DNA of 64,000 nt from positions 1,116,001-1,180,000 of the forward strand of contig JAJTUP010000004.1 of NCBI GenBank assembly GCA_021399435.1. The letters run 5' to 3'. The notes under the pieces are model-generated. The model was not told the origin of the DNA, ran no database searches, and was given only the letters and a program-made list of their open reading frames with translations. This stretch comes from Diaporthe sp. PMI_573. Its lineage: Eukaryota; Ascomycota; Sordariomycetes; Diaporthales; Diaporthaceae. Both the position numbers and the translations under genes were made by a program. This document shows, in pieces, positions 1 through 11,859 of the stretch (the stretch's first letter is position 1; each line of letters begins with the position of its first letter).

Positions 1-1522
1 TCTTACCTGGCGGCAGACCAACGGCTCGTACTACGTGGGGTTGGACCCCTCTGAGGGAGCCGAGCGGCTGGGCATCTACTACCCGCGCGCCGGCACCGTC
101 GGAGGATGCGCCATGCATAACGCGGCCTACATCTCGCTACCTGCCGATGTGGACTGGAACGACATTTCGAATATGACCGGCGACGATAGCTGGCTGACGC
201 CCAACATGCGCCAGCATCTAGTCCGGCTGGAGCGAAACAACTATCTCGCCAACGGGAGCACTCCTGACCACGGATTTACCGGATACATCGACACCTCCCA
301 ATTTGATGTCTCGTGGGCCCATAACGCATCAGATCTTACCTCCCTAGCCCAAGGATTCGCAGACATCACGGGAGGACCCGAGACGGGTCTATCACTCTAC
401 GACCAGCTTCGTCGAGACGTGAACCACAATGAGCCGGGTCGCGACCAACAGAACGGAGTGTTTGCCGTCCATACCCACTCAAGGAACGGTGTGCGGTCCA
501 GCCCGCGTCAATATATCCGCGCCACGCTCGATGATCCTGGTAATTTCCCTCTCACCCTCCAGACTCAAACCTTGGTCACAAAGGTTCTCTTCTCGGAGAC
601 TGAAGAAGCCGGGAATTTGCCCAAAGCCATCGGGGTGGAGTATCTCCAAGGCAGGAGCCTGTACTCTGCTGACCCCCGGTACGACCAGGATGTCGAGGGC
701 ATTCCCGGGAAGGCCTACGCCACGCGCGACGTGATTGTTTCGGGCGGCGCCTTTAACACACCCCAGATCCTCAAGCTCAGCGGTATCGGCCCCCGCGAGG
801 AGCTGGAGCAGTTCAACATTCCCGTGGTTAAGGACGCCCCTGGTGTCGGCGTCAATATGAAGGACAACCTGGAGGCGGCCATCTACGGCACATTCGAACA
901 ACCCGTCGAGGGTTTCTTTGATATGATCATCACGACCCCGAGCGCCGAGCGCACGCGTGATATCCACTTCTACTGCGGCAACATGTGGTTCCTAGGCTTC
1001 TTCCCCGGCATGCCTTACCACAACGAGAACGAGTACATGTGCGGATTCATGCAGCTTCATCCTCGCAACATCAACGGCACGGTCAGGCTCCGGTCTGCAA
1101 ACCCGCGGGACACGCCCGTTATCGACCTCGGTTTCTTCAGGAATGGCGATGACCGTGACCTCGAGTCTATGCTGGAGGCTATCAACTTCGTCCGGCCCGT
1201 CCTCAACAGCCTTACTAACAACACCTTCACGGAGCTCAATCCTTGTGCCCCTGGTGTCGAGTGCACCGACGAGTTCCAGCGGTTTTACCACCGCAAGCAG
1301 GCACACGGTCACCACGTTGCAGGCACTGCCGCCATGGGAGCGGATGATGATCCATTGGCCGTGTTGGACTCGCACTTCCGGGTGAGGGGCGTCAGCAACC
1401 TGCGTGTCGTCGATGGCTCCGTCTTCCCGGTGATGCCGGGCGAGTTGCCCTCGCTCCCTACTTACATGTTGGCCGAGAAGGCTACATCGGTAATTCTGGG
1501 CGAACTCGGCGAACCCTACTAG
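1..1522 (+). CDS. GMC-family FAD oxidoreductase, 5'-truncated by window edge
   Basis: The open frame runs from base 2 through the stop at 1522 and gives about 506 residues, so the N-terminal FAD-binding dinucleotide fold lies left of the window. The visible part starts inside the family with a TNGSYYVG stretch, then the YPRAGTVGGCAMHN segment typical of the GMC flavin-contact region, a substrate domain, and the C-terminal signature HHVAGTAAMG followed by LRVVDGSVFPVMPGELP and an AEKA helix. The family oxidises alcohols, sugars or choline-like substrates using FAD; here the substrate cannot be told. The first catalytic His is present in HHVAGT. The usual Asn/His partner, normally just before a Pro near the C-terminus, falls in PGELPSLPTYM and is not obvious. 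No intron is needed in the visible part. Family assignment is secure; substrate is unknown. Confidence 0.93.
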   Translation, partial: LTWRQTNGSYYVGLDPSEGAERLGIYYPRAGTVGGCAMHNAAYISLPADVDWNDISNMTGDDSWLTPNMRQHLVRLERNNYLANGSTPDHGFTGYIDTSQFDVSWAHNASDLTSLAQGFADITGGPETGLSLYDQLRRDVNHNEPGRDQQNGVFAVHTHSRNGVRSSPRQYIRATLDDPGNFPLTLQTQTLVTKVLFSETEEAGNLPKAIGVEYLQGRSLYSADPRYDQDVEGIPGKAYATRDVIVSGGAFNTPQILKLSGIGPREELEQFNIPVVKDAPGVGVNMKDNLEAAIYGTFEQPVEGFFDMIITTPSAERTRDIHFYCGNMWFLGFFPGMPYHNENEYMCGFMQLHPRNINGTVRLRSANPRDTPVIDLGFFRNGDDRDLESMLEAINFVRPVLNSLTNNTFTELNPCAPGVECTDEFQRFYHRKQAHGHHVAGTAAMGADDDPLAVLDSHFRVRGVSNLRVVDGSVFPVMPGELPSLPTYMLAEKATSVILGELGEPY

Positions 1523-3673
1523 ATGCTCAATTGGTGCCAGAAGCGTATCTCTCGTGGGCTGGTTAATGGCGCCCGTGATGGGTGTTTTGGCTGTCGCGTG
1601 GCCGAGGCAGAATGATACTTGTTAGTGGGGAATAAATTATAATCTGCAGTCAAAACCGTGAGCGCTCTGGACGGCAGTCAGAAGTGATTTACTAGTAGAT
1701 GGGACTCAAACTTGTGGACGACCTTTTTGGATGCAGTTCGATATGAAGTTTCCCGAACTCCAATACATGCTGCGCTACAAATATTCGTAGAGCGAAGAAG
1801 ACGTTGCGCTAGCTAATGACTGTGGCGACTCGCTTTCTACTTCTTTGCTCTTGTTTCAAATACAGGTGAAGGGGGTCAGTTGCTGGGAAGAGGCATCCAA
1901 GTTAAACATAATCAGTAGCAACAAACGATAGAGCACATTAAGCCTACTGATTAATAAACTAGGTAGGTATCCAGTGAGCTCATGTCCAAATGGGATTGTA
2001 GTGAGCCAATTGATGTTTTTCAAAATGGTGCCTCGTCTTATTTCTCCCAGCGTCTGCTGACAATTAATGGCTGACTTTTTGTTCCATGTAAACGAACATA
2101 TTTGAGAAAATGTACCTACCTAGGTTCATCTAGCGATTGGGAGACGAAAAGGAGATTAATTTGGCAATGATTGCATATGGTTAGGGTTTCCGGACTCCGT
2201 TGCCGTGGTTGCCGAGCAAGCTATGGGCCATGTTATTCGTGTACACGGAGGGATGACTGCTTCGTATGTAGATGCTATCCGTGGATGCAGTTGCTCATTA
2301 ACTAGCATGAGCACTCTAAAGGGGGATAAAGACTCTGCCTATCCGCCCAGTCAAATTCCTTTTCTATCGCGCCACCAAGTCACCGAATCCAACCAGACTC
2401 GCCCGAAGGTTTCAAAGTCAATCCCAAGAACAGCTGATAACCACCAGATCCATTCATCCGAATCGTCCACCAGAGGTCAAGTGCCAAGAAAAACCGACCG
2501 CGTCGTCTCGTGCGGTAATAGCGCGGTTTCAACGGACCCCAAGCCGAGGGTTCGTCCGACGGAACCTCTCGCCCGCAACGTCGCAAGAGTCCCATCGACA
2601 GATGGTCCTCTCCGTAACGGTCGGTTTTGCGATTGGGCGGGATCCGATGTTTCGCAACTTGGGACAAACCGAATTTAGAAGCGGAATGCTGCGGCAGGCC
2701 CAATGAAGCGTGGAGACCAAACGGATCGGAAGGCAAAAATGTGTGTGGAGGGGACACACTCCGGCGTCAATATTTTTAAAATTTGTCTCTTTCTTTCGAC
2801 GAACAGCTATTTCTTGGGTTTTTTGACTTGCGGGAAGTATCTTCTACCCGGAGGCTAGAAATATGAGGATGGGGGGGATGGAGGGACATGTAGTGACTTC
2901 TGACCGACCTCCCAAGGGGGGCATATGGCCTACCCGTGGGTCGCTTCGGCCTCCATGCACCCACTGCTGGCGCCGGAAGGCGTTGGGGGCAACCGAAGAG
3001 AAGCCCCACGGGTACCGGGAATTTTGATCTGCCAGGTGCGGCCAAGGTATCGATCGTGGCCGTGAGGTTTTAGAATCGTGAAGACCATCCGAAAATGCCG
3101 TGTGTGGCGAAGACATCCCACCCACTTACATACTGGGTCATGTTTTCTGTTGCGCGTAATGATTTTCTGGTTCGAATTGTTCGAATTAATAGGTTGGTAG
3201 CTATCTAGGTATCTAAACCAACAAGAAAAGAAAAGGCCGTAAAAGCCTTGTTTGGCTATGCCATGGGTGCGCGAGCACCAAGGAGCGACCGACTGCCTGT
3301 GCAGCAGCAGTGAACTGAAAGCACACTCTCCTTATCCTCCTACCCTCGCGAGTCTCGGCAGCTCTCTAAGTAGGTACTCATGGAGGATATCACTCGTGGA
3401 AAAACCGCGAGGATTGCGGCACAGCATCTGGCTGTGCGGTCGGATTCTTCCTCCTCCACCCCACCCCCTTTTGTTACCTGGGCCGGTCTTGCTTCGACCG
3501 GCCACGGGGTGCGGGGGCCAGAGGGAATCATCTCCTTGTCCTCCTTCCAGTATGAGAGAAGGAGGGCTTTCAAAAAGGAGGGGACATCGCGTGAAGACTA
3601 CGTCTTCTGGCGAATTTTGAATCGTCCATATGAATTAATAACCACAGGATGGTTTTCACCCGTTTTTCACCCT
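1523..3673. other. Intergenic, no gene recognised
   Basis: About 2.1 kb between the GMC gene and the 3' end of the PTH11-like gene. It holds several TAGGTA/TACCTA-type short motifs (near 1960, 2113 and 3200) that are scattered in many fungal intergenic regions. Open frames here, for example 2205-2678, show no domain, no signal sequence and no family resemblance. Confidence 0.5.
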
Positions 3674-5349
3674 TCATCCATTACTGAACGCACTCTTGCG
3701 CGCCTTGTGCACACTGATGTGCCCGTCCTCGTGCGGGATAAACTGATAGACGCTGCTCATGTGCTTCTGCGCCTCGCTCGCGAAGCTCGCGTCCAGCACC
3801 ACTGTCCCGATGCGCGGCAGCGGCTTGTTCAGGTCCAGCGGCCTAGAGGAGCTCGTGCTGGCGCGCGGGCTCTTGATAACCTTCAGGGGCGGCGGCACCG
3901 CCGACGCGGCCGAGGCTACTGAGAGGTGGTCGTCGTCGGCGGCCGTAGCTTTGGTGGCGGTGGATCTCGTTGTGATGACCGACAGGGCTTTCCCCGCCTG
4001 CAGGGTCGAGGCTGTGCGCGGCGGCCTCATCGGCGTGGGCATGCCGGGCATGGGCGGCCGCGGCTGCATCTGGAGGACCAGGCCCGATTCGGACTCGATG
4101 TCGTTGCTGAAGGTGGCTGTCGAGTCCCTCTCCGTCACGAGCCAGAAGTCGGGCTCGAGGCCCTTGCCTGCTGCTGATGGCCTGTCGAAGGGGTCCCTGC
4201 GGCTTCCTGACTGCTTGGACAGCCAGTACTTTGGGTTCTCGAGCATGATGGGGAGATAGCGGGCGACGAAGGGCTTGATGGCGGGGACAGAAGCGCAAAT
4301 CTGTGGGGTTGACCATGAGTTTCTTATTTTTGCCTGCAGTGATTCTTTGCGATGGATAACTTACGATGCCGATGTACAGCTCAAGTGCGCTGACGATAAT
4401 GATAACATAGGCGTTCCATGTCAAGTCTTTAGTGGGATCCGTGAGCGTGACGTGGAAAACATAGGTCCTCACGGCACCTGCTGCTGTGACGAAAAGACCA
4501 CCCGTGAACAGGCTGACAATAATAATTTGTTGCTTCCTCGGTAGCTTGAGCCGGGCTACGTATGGTATTGGGAGTATGACAATGAGGAAGTCAGTCGTGG
4601 TGTTGATGCATCCAGCAGCCAGTAGGTGCAGTTCTTCGTTGATGCACTTCTGAGGGACGAAGGAAAGCGTCCAGTAGTCTGAGACTGGGCTGTTGGCTGG
4701 TCAGCGGGAAGTATTCATTGCATGTGAATCGTGGTGAGACGCACCTGCATTGGAAGGTCGTGACGAATAAGAAAATCAAGCTGTCTGTAAGGACCAAGGC
4801 TGCCAGTGCCAGCACGACGTATCTGTAGCGACTTTTCTCTACGGATACCACCCGGTAAATGAGGGATAGCATGGACAGCTTGGTCAACGATGTTGCGACG
4901 TCGAACAATAGCTGGTTTGCCAGGCTGAAGAGCACGGTGTTAGCAGTGAGTTGACAAGGGCAGTCTACACAACAAACGTCGTACCTGAACTGTATGCTCG
5001 GCTTGGTCAACTCTACGGGGACATCCCACACGTGAGTTCCCCAGCCGAACTTCCACATGGCTATGAATGAGAGCACAGCAAACGCCGCAGTTGGTATCTG
5101 TTTCCTCGTCAGCTGCAGCTCAGAGGATAGAGACGACCATGGGAACCATACGTAGGCGAATATTATAAGCACATCATCCAGCCCAAAGCCCCGAGATATC
5201 CGCACGCGGGTGTATATGCGGATGATGAGGATGAAGGTGACGAGCCCAAGCAGAACGGAGACGACGATGGTCGCCGTCGGCCCTCTCCTCTCCGGGTTGA
5301 CATAGTTGGGCGTGGGCCAGTTCTGCAGGGCAGACAGAGGGAAATGCAT
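3674..5349 (-). CDS. PTH11-like rhodopsin-domain integral membrane protein
   Basis: Five exons join in frame (5349-5152, 5097-4985, 4924-4745, 4689-4365, 4300-3674) to give 480 residues. The first 300 residues form a seven-helix fungal rhodopsin domain. An N-terminal helix with IVVSVLLGLVTFILIIRIYT is followed by the conserved GFGLDDVLIIFAY, then FGWGTHVWDVP, LANQLLFDVATSLTKLSML, a CINTTTDFLIVILPIP helix, and a last helix ending ELYIGI. After ICASVPAIKPF comes a long cytoplasmic tail rich in Ser, Pro and Thr. These proteins are orphan plasma-membrane receptors or receptor-like proteins; PTH11 itself acts in surface sensing in a plant pathogen. No N-terminal CFEM cysteine domain is present. 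The ligand is unknown. Introns are 52-65 nt with standard borders. Family confident, function inferred. Confidence 0.88.
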
Positions 5350-8300
5350 TGTTGTTTTGGTTAGATGATGAGCGACCAGCTACCTACGCCGAGCGGGGAA
5401 AAGACTCGGTGCGGGCAGCTGAGGAGAAGCTTTTCGAAGAATGAAGAAAAGTGGCGAGGCTTCTAGAGGAAGAAGAGGCCGGCGGAGGAGGGGGGTGGTG
5501 GGATGGAACGGCCTCTTTCAAGCAAACGTCAAGACGAACATGTTCACGGTCGGCCGCCAACGTCTACACCACCGAGTCAGACTTGACATTTGGGGACCGA
5601 GAAAGGGTTTCGTAAGAGAAAGGAAATGTTCTCATCCGGTCGCCTAGTGGCTTGTGTAGTACTTCAGACAGAAAACGGAAGGGGGCAAAGGCGGTGGTGT
5701 TGCGTTTGATATCAAGGGCCCATGGCCCCATGTGGGTAGGAAGGCACATCATTCGGACGTAGTCCCTGTCCAGCCAAGGACCCTGTCTCCTTCGGCTCCG
5801 GATGAAATAGCATGAGTGCTATTGTCCATGAGACCAGTAGTTCTTCAGTTGACACTAGCAGACAACCGCTGACGGGTGTTCAAACAACCTGACTGAGGCG
5901 GTTGGCGTGAACGGGAAGGAAGTGCTAGGGCCGGGCATGCCTAGCAGCTACTTTGATGGTGCCACATCCTTGGTGACGAGCACGGATGCCTGTGCGTAAG
6001 AGAGAATGCTACAATGGATGTCATGAGGCACGCACATGGTTCCCCCCTCCCCCCTGAAAGTGGGCAGCTGCGGACTGGTCAGTTTAGTCTTCTGTGCGGA
6101 AAATCGAGTGACGCACGGTAGCGTTGTCAGCCACACACAATCTTGACCCTTGGCCACTCCATCTTGTGCGGTCGGTTCTCAGGTAATCCGACACACCAGG
6201 TCTTCATTTCCAAGATGGAGGTGGTATTGTTCCAGATAAGGTAATCTATATCTTGTTTCGTGCTGCGTGAGCTGTCATTTTGGGCCGCCGGCCATGATCT
6301 CTCCGAGATGGGGGGGTCCAGATCCTCTCTCGGTCAGTGCCGCACGGCGCGAGAGCACGCCTGCACAGCCAGCACACCCGAAAGCCTCGCGGTCTACCAT
6401 ATTCGGCAGCCCTTGGTTGTTTTCTGTTTCCGCATTAATGGCAATGCTATGAGGGCCAGCACCAGGACTGCGGTCCAGAATATCTGGGGTTGTGGCTTGG
6501 GAGCGGGACGCATATTAGCCTCCGGTAGTTGGCAGCTCCTCGGTGTTTCAAGCAGCGCACGGGCAGTGTTCGTGGTGGTCAAACTCGCCTGGCTTGACCT
6601 TAGTGTGGATCTGTCACACGGCTAGGAGCGTAAATGAAATCTTGGGAAACGACGGTTGCGGTCCAGGCAAACATAGCGAAACCCCCCAAGAATGTGGTAC
6701 TCAGCTAACTCTCCAGCTGCGTCACGCAGCCTCGCCCACCGATCTCTGTCCCAGGCTGAGGCTCTGGTGCGGTGTTGAGAAGTGGGCCTGCCATTACTCT
6801 TGCAAGTCGTATCGGCGAGCACTGATCGTAACACGCTTGGACTCCGATGTTACCTTCAAAAACTGTGGGAATACAGACACGATCTATCCAGTCGCGAATT
6901 ATCTGGCTCCCCACTTTTTCTTTTCCCGTTCCCGCGGGCTGAGGAGGACACATCGGAAGCGGGAGATGTGTCCCCTGCCCAGCCGACCGATGCTTAGCTA
7001 TCTTGGAATCGAGGCAGTGTGTAGTGTGCTGGCCTTATCTTGATACCGGATCTCAAATGCTTCGCCGGTCGTAGCGTTTCAATATAGGCGAACCTATATG
7101 AAAACATGCAGTGAATCGACGGCCGTGGTCGTGGTCCTCAAACCAGAATTGGGTTTAGGCTAGCCTTCTTTACTTTCGCTGGCGAGCCACTGCGCACGCC
7201 AGAATAGAGCACGATCACCTTCCGTGGCCTATCGGTCGACGATGCATGAGGAGCACTCCAACAGTCGCGGTCTCTCTTTTTAAATCTGCGATGCGAGAGC
7301 TTAATGTCTCCAAGTTTCCCCCCCGACCTCCTGGGATAGGGCTTAGAGGCTGTCAAACCCGAAGACATAATCAGGACAGCAATGGAGGCAGTCGAGACCG
7401 TCTTCGAACTCCCCGGGGAGGTGTGGAAACGCATCCCGCGAGCCGCCATATTAATGTCCGGAGCGATTCTGCATGACGGCTGACCGAGATCATCGGAGAT
7501 TTCATGACTGTCGTATCGCATTCGTCCCTCAGATGCCATCCCAGCCATTGTCGTCCAACGGCTTCCGATGTTCCTGCTGCACGTCAAGCGGCCCTTGTCG
7601 CCAGATCTGGAGATGGCCTTCCGGGCCCTGGGGCAGGCGAGAGCTGATCGAGCAGCAAGGCCAATCGGAGGAATGCTCGATGCCTGCCCCCTCGCGGCTC
7701 CGCAAGACGGGCTCCCCGCAGTGACCAGGTGCCGGGTTTGGGATCGAGCAAGGTGAACGAGTGCCCACACAACCACAGCAGAGGCCCTGAAGGAGACAGA
7801 CAGACTCGCCCTGTCGCCCTGACGCGGGAGCCCGGGTTTCGGAAGTGGTAGGCCCCTGTGAAGATCATCGCCGGCCTCGCCCACCCACTCACAGGAAACG
7901 CCTGTCGGTGAGTGGCCCGCCCTCCCAGCAATCGTTTCAGGACCGGCAGGCCTGCCTCTCACGCTGCTGTCGCCCGCTGCGAGGGACTCGACGTGAAGAG
8001 CCAATCGCTTTCGAGGCCCTCGAGTTTGACAATCTGGGGTTCCCTCGACAGCCTCGTTCCCGTGGAGATCAAGAGCTAGCTAGCCTGTGGCGTGGTGAAC
8101 CGTTGGCGGGAACGCATGATGACAGATGCCAGTGATCTGCGAACTGTAACCAGCTACTCCGGCCCCAGCATGTGCTGGTGAGTCTAACTCCGTCTTCCCT
8201 CGGACTTCGGACACTCCTACCCAGTAAACAACACTATGGCTCATGCTAAGATGACCTGCGTGCGGGTAGACCCCACCAAGCTTTCACGGCAGTGCTGGTG

Positions 8301-9435
8301 AGGTGACCTTATCGCGTGGTGAACGACCCGACCAAAGGGGCCCGAGGTGCGCGCGATGCTACTGTGGGGGAACTGGTCGTGCCCGCCGCCGGCCCTTACG
8401 ACCAACCGTCTTGGTCCAGGTCTCGACAGATGGAATGAGCAGTACTGCGTCGTTAGATGAGCAGCGTGGCATCTGGAGTGCACACCATCCGGTCGACGTT
8501 CCGTGGGGTTGCGACGTGACCCCGGGGCTGAGACGCATTGCTTGAGACGCGCCGAGCTACAGTGAGTCGGCGGGCGAGCCTCATGATCGTAGACGTCAGC
8601 TTTCAGCTGCCTCGGGTTCAGATGGCCTGGCTATCGGCACGATAAAGTAATTGCCACCGGAGAATAATTTGTCCCCTGCGAATAGCATCGTGGCCGAGGA
8701 AGGTATCTGTCATGTGTTGACGTCCTATATTATGTTCTCTATATTCTCTTGGAAGACGCGATAGCAGCTGCATCGTCCAAGATCCCATTCGACACTGGGT
8801 TGCCTGCGTCCACCGTGGACCAAGATCCGCTACGGCCGGCCATGCCCAGATTGCATGGTCTGAGCCCATGTGGCTCCAACTTCCGTACATGGGGCTCACA
8901 CCCGAGCGAGGGAGGGCATCACGGCCCGACGACAGCGGCTCAACGGCTTCAAGGATGTGCCAGGCCTACATAAGGCAGACACGAACCTGAAGCTGCAAGT
9001 GCGGGTCCCATCACAGCAGCTACCATGAAACCGGTGGCTCGTGGAGGTTTGTCTACAAGAGTGATGTGAGCCGGGACGTGCGACAAAGTGGGGAGGCCGT
9101 TGGAAAACCTGTCGGGCGGTGCAACGCTGTCTACGAATGGCGGAGTCCACATATGTTTGGGAAGAGGTGTAACCACATCAGTGGGGCAGTACGATGCGAC
9201 GCGACTGTTCGCACCAATCGCGACCTGCCTGATGTGGATGGATACCAGCATGATATATCTTCACGGACGACCAAGAATGGGAAACAGGCAGTAGTTTTGA
9301 TCGGCTCTCAAGAGAGTCCAAGTCGAGTCTCGTTCATTGTGACTGTCTAACTGGCGTGTAACGCCATAGCATCCAGGATGCTGATCTTCCGAATGTTGCA
9401 AAGACCTCCGTCACAACCACAAATGCGACGCCAAC
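5350..9435. other. Gene-poor stretch, 4.1 kb, no recognised gene
   Basis: Between the PTH11-like gene and the uL1 gene I find no open frame with a recognisable domain on either strand. The sequence has ordinary base composition, not an AT-rich decayed block, and I see no transposase, reverse transcriptase or terminal repeats. The only long open frame is 7138-8004 on the minus strand, listed separately. Confidence 0.45.
7138..8004 (-). CDS. Orphan open frame, 288 codons, unlikely or hypothetical
   Basis: This is the longest frame in an otherwise empty 4-kb region. The predicted protein is rich in Arg, Ser, Gly and Ala with a basic C-terminal part (FKKRDRDC), has no signal peptide, no clear membrane helix and no motif I know. 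It has no intron signals that extend it. A frame of this length can occur by chance in GC-rich DNA, so it may not be a gene. No function is proposed. Confidence 0.15.
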   Translation of the reverse strand: MALHVESLAAGDSSVRGRPAGPETIAGRAGHSPTGVSCEWVGEAGDDLHRGLPLPKPGLPRQGDRASLSVSFRASAVVVWALVHLARSQTRHLVTAGSPSCGAARGQASSIPPIGLAARSALACPRARKAISRSGDKGRLTCSRNIGSRWTTMAGMASEGRMRYDSHEISDDLGQPSCRIAPDINMAARGMRFHTSPGSSKTVSTASIAVLIMSSGLTASKPYPRRSGGKLGDIKLSHRRFKKRDRDCWSAPHASSTDRPRKVIVLYSGVRSGSPAKVKKASLNPILV

Positions 9436-10222
9436 TTAGTAGAGACGCTTGGGGGGAGACATGGAAGCCTTGATGGTCAGGCTTCCAACGTTCTGCCAGC
9501 CCTTCTTCAGCAGGGAGACGAGGTAGTTGATGGCCAGCATGATGTTGCCGATCAGCTCCTCCACGTCCATACCGACGTTGCCGACGGCGACACCCATGCA
9601 GAGCACCTTCTTCAGCTGGAACTTGATGGTGGACTTGACCTCGGTGATCTTGTCGGTGAGGTTGTCGGCGTGGGAGACGGGGGTGGGGAACTTGCCGGCT
9701 GTACGGTTTGTGTCAGCATTTCTGGTCCTCTTCTTACTTCTTCTTGGAGCCAACAGGCTCGGCCGTGGACTTTTACGTACCCTTAGACAGACCAGGACCC
9801 AAGAGACGGGGAATCTGCTTGATCAAGGTGTCGGAAGCGATGAAGGCATCGTACTTGCGCGCGAGCTTCTTGATGAGCTTCTTGTTCTTGTTCAGCTTCT
9901 TCAGGTCGTCGGCGGACATGGCGTCGACACCACCGTGCTTGGCACGATCGATATCGTGCTGGTCACCCAAGATGCAGATGGACATGTTGGGGCGGGGCAC
10001 GGAGGGCAGCTTGATGGTGCCGGAGAAACGCTTGTCACGCTGAGGGTCATAGTTCTTGAGGCCGATCTGGAGCTCGACGGTCTCGAGGAAGTTCCTAGAA
10101 CATGTCAGGAGAAGAACTGTGGAAGGAGAAGGCAAAGCCCTTTACCTCTTCTTTGTGTTCTCCGAGTAGTCGAGCAGCTCGGTGACGTTCTGACGCACTC
10201 CGGCGACCGTGATCTTCGACAT
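9436..10222 (-). CDS. RPL1: 60S ribosomal protein uL1 (L10a)
   Basis: Three exons (10222-10146, 10094-9781, 9698-9436) join in frame to exactly 217 residues, the usual length of eukaryotic L10a. The protein starts [13 protein letters not shown], continues through [18 protein letters not shown] and [14 protein letters not shown], the [19 protein letters not shown] core, and ends SMSPPKRLY. uL1 forms the mobile L1 stalk of the large subunit, which contacts the E-site tRNA. The start is the ATG at 10222, because the first exon supplies the conserved N-terminal helix. Introns are 51 and 82 nt. This is the best anchor for gene structure in the left third of the window, and it sits isolated from other housekeeping genes. 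Assignment is near certain. Confidence 0.98.
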
Positions 10223-10589
10223 TTTGACGGTCTTCCAATAGAAATCTGGAGGTTCTAATGGTGAGGATTATTGCGCCTTGGCGTTGATGAAGTTTGTAGA
10301 TGAGGTCGACTGGGTGGGAGTGGGTGAGGCGTTCGAGATTTTTGGAGCAGCAAGCAACTTTTTGATCCAGCGGTGGGGACGGCGCTGATTGGTCGGATAA
10401 GTGGGCCTTATCACGTGACCTGGCCGGCCGCTGCAGACTTTGGCTCTGAGAACATGTCAAGACATGGGGCAGTGAAGCGATTTACCAGCGTCGTGGACAG
10501 TAATTGATTTCTTTGTTTGGTAGAGCAAGTGCAGCCTCTTGGATCTATGAAGCCATTGTGACTATCAGGGCATATTTACCGGCGAGGTT

Positions 10590-10894
10590 GCCCCGTGAGA
10601 GGTCATCCTACGGTATTTTACTCCATATTGCCTGGGCAGGTCGTCCTCCCGCTGGTCATGGAGGATGATCCTAGCGTTGGTTGTTCCGTAGGTGGTTGGC
10701 CAGACGCTGTCCGAAGAGACACTGATACCACAAGACGTCTCCCAGGCGAGGTTTTCGTGGGAAGGCTATCCCACAGGAGTATTCCACCGTGGTGTCGTCC
10801 TGCATGAAGCATTCTAAGCAGAGGTTACTCCACAGGGTGCTATCCCGCGAGAGGCTATCCCATGAGAGGTTCCCATGAAATCATCCCCTGAGAC
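10590..10894. repeat. Degenerate 15-bp tandem repeat (minisatellite)
   Basis: About 20 imperfect 15-nt units lie in one register. The clearest units are at 830-844, 845-859 and 860-874 past 10000, with a core resembling CCATGAGAGGYTATC. An outlying good copy at 10590-10604 is exactly 17 periods from the unit at 10845. Middle units are heavily diverged. The array lies upstream of the uL1 gene. Neither strand stays open through it, so it is not an obvious protein repeat. Confidence 0.55.
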
Positions 10895-11859
10895 TATGAT
10901 ACTGGTCATCTCACAACGATGTTTCCTTGACAGCTTGCGTGCACGCAGAGACCTGTCTGGGTAGCCTCTGTGTCGCACTCGCAGGACCATGCGCAAAGAC
11001 AACACGGGCAAGGCACTGCAGAATCTGCAAACAATTTCACACGCGTCGAGAACACGTCCTCGAGTGCCTACGCCAGGTTTGAAGCAAGCCCGTCCGTCAG
11101 AAAACCAATACTACCGCATACTATTTACGTTGAAAATGTCGCAACCACCCCACCGCACGGGACCTAGAAACGAAGTCCAGCGCGATAAAAGAAGGGAGAA
11201 GGTGGTCAAAAACGTTACTCAAGGAGGCCGGGAACGGAAGAAAATCCATAGAGAATATGGGAAGACCCTCAGCAAGCCGCCGTAGCGGAGCCTCCAGTTG
11301 TTAGATTCCCTGGTTCACTTGACGGTGTACCAGGGAGTCCTACTGATAAAGAAGGAAAGAAGAGAAAAGTTTCAAAAAAGCGACGCGCCGCCGACTGAAG
11401 TTTTATGCTGGCTGATAGTGGGGCCACGCCAGATTGGGCTAGGCTTGTTCTGTTATCGGCCTTATCGGCGGCTGCCCACCTCCCACTTGCCCACCCAGCG
11501 CCTGGCTTGTAGAAGTAGGTAGATTCAACATGGGCTGATGCATCGTAATTCTTCCTGTGAGCCAACATGTTGATGAGCAGGGAGCTCGCCTCTCACAGTA
11601 CTTTTTTTTTCATGATTCAGCATCCATGAGAAACTATTATCGAGACCCGATGAAATTCGCTGTGCCTTGCATTCGGAACGACAGCATCTCAATATGCGAC
11701 GCCACGCTCACGACCACACAGGCAAGCGTTGATGTGCGTGCGTTGCACCGGTCTGATACTCAGCCACTCCAACAACTCCTTGCTTCAAATGTCTTGTCTA
11801 TTTCTTGAGCCCATCTACTTGTATACCAAAAGAGCCAACCCCACATCTATCCCAACCCC
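10895..11859. other. Intergenic, no gene recognised
   Basis: Roughly 1 kb between the tandem repeat and the 3' end of the Nudix gene. Short open frames on both strands have no family features. I see nothing else that can be supported. Confidence 0.45.

Noticed and set aside
479..967. Minus-strand frame inside the GMC gene
   Set aside because: Antisense shadow of a clear family gene.
2205..2678. Plus-strand frame of 157 codons
   Set aside because: No domain, signal or splice support; composition is unlike nearby genes.
3380..3922. Plus-strand frame over the tail of the PTH11-like gene
   Set aside because: Overlaps the last exon antisense and has no motif.
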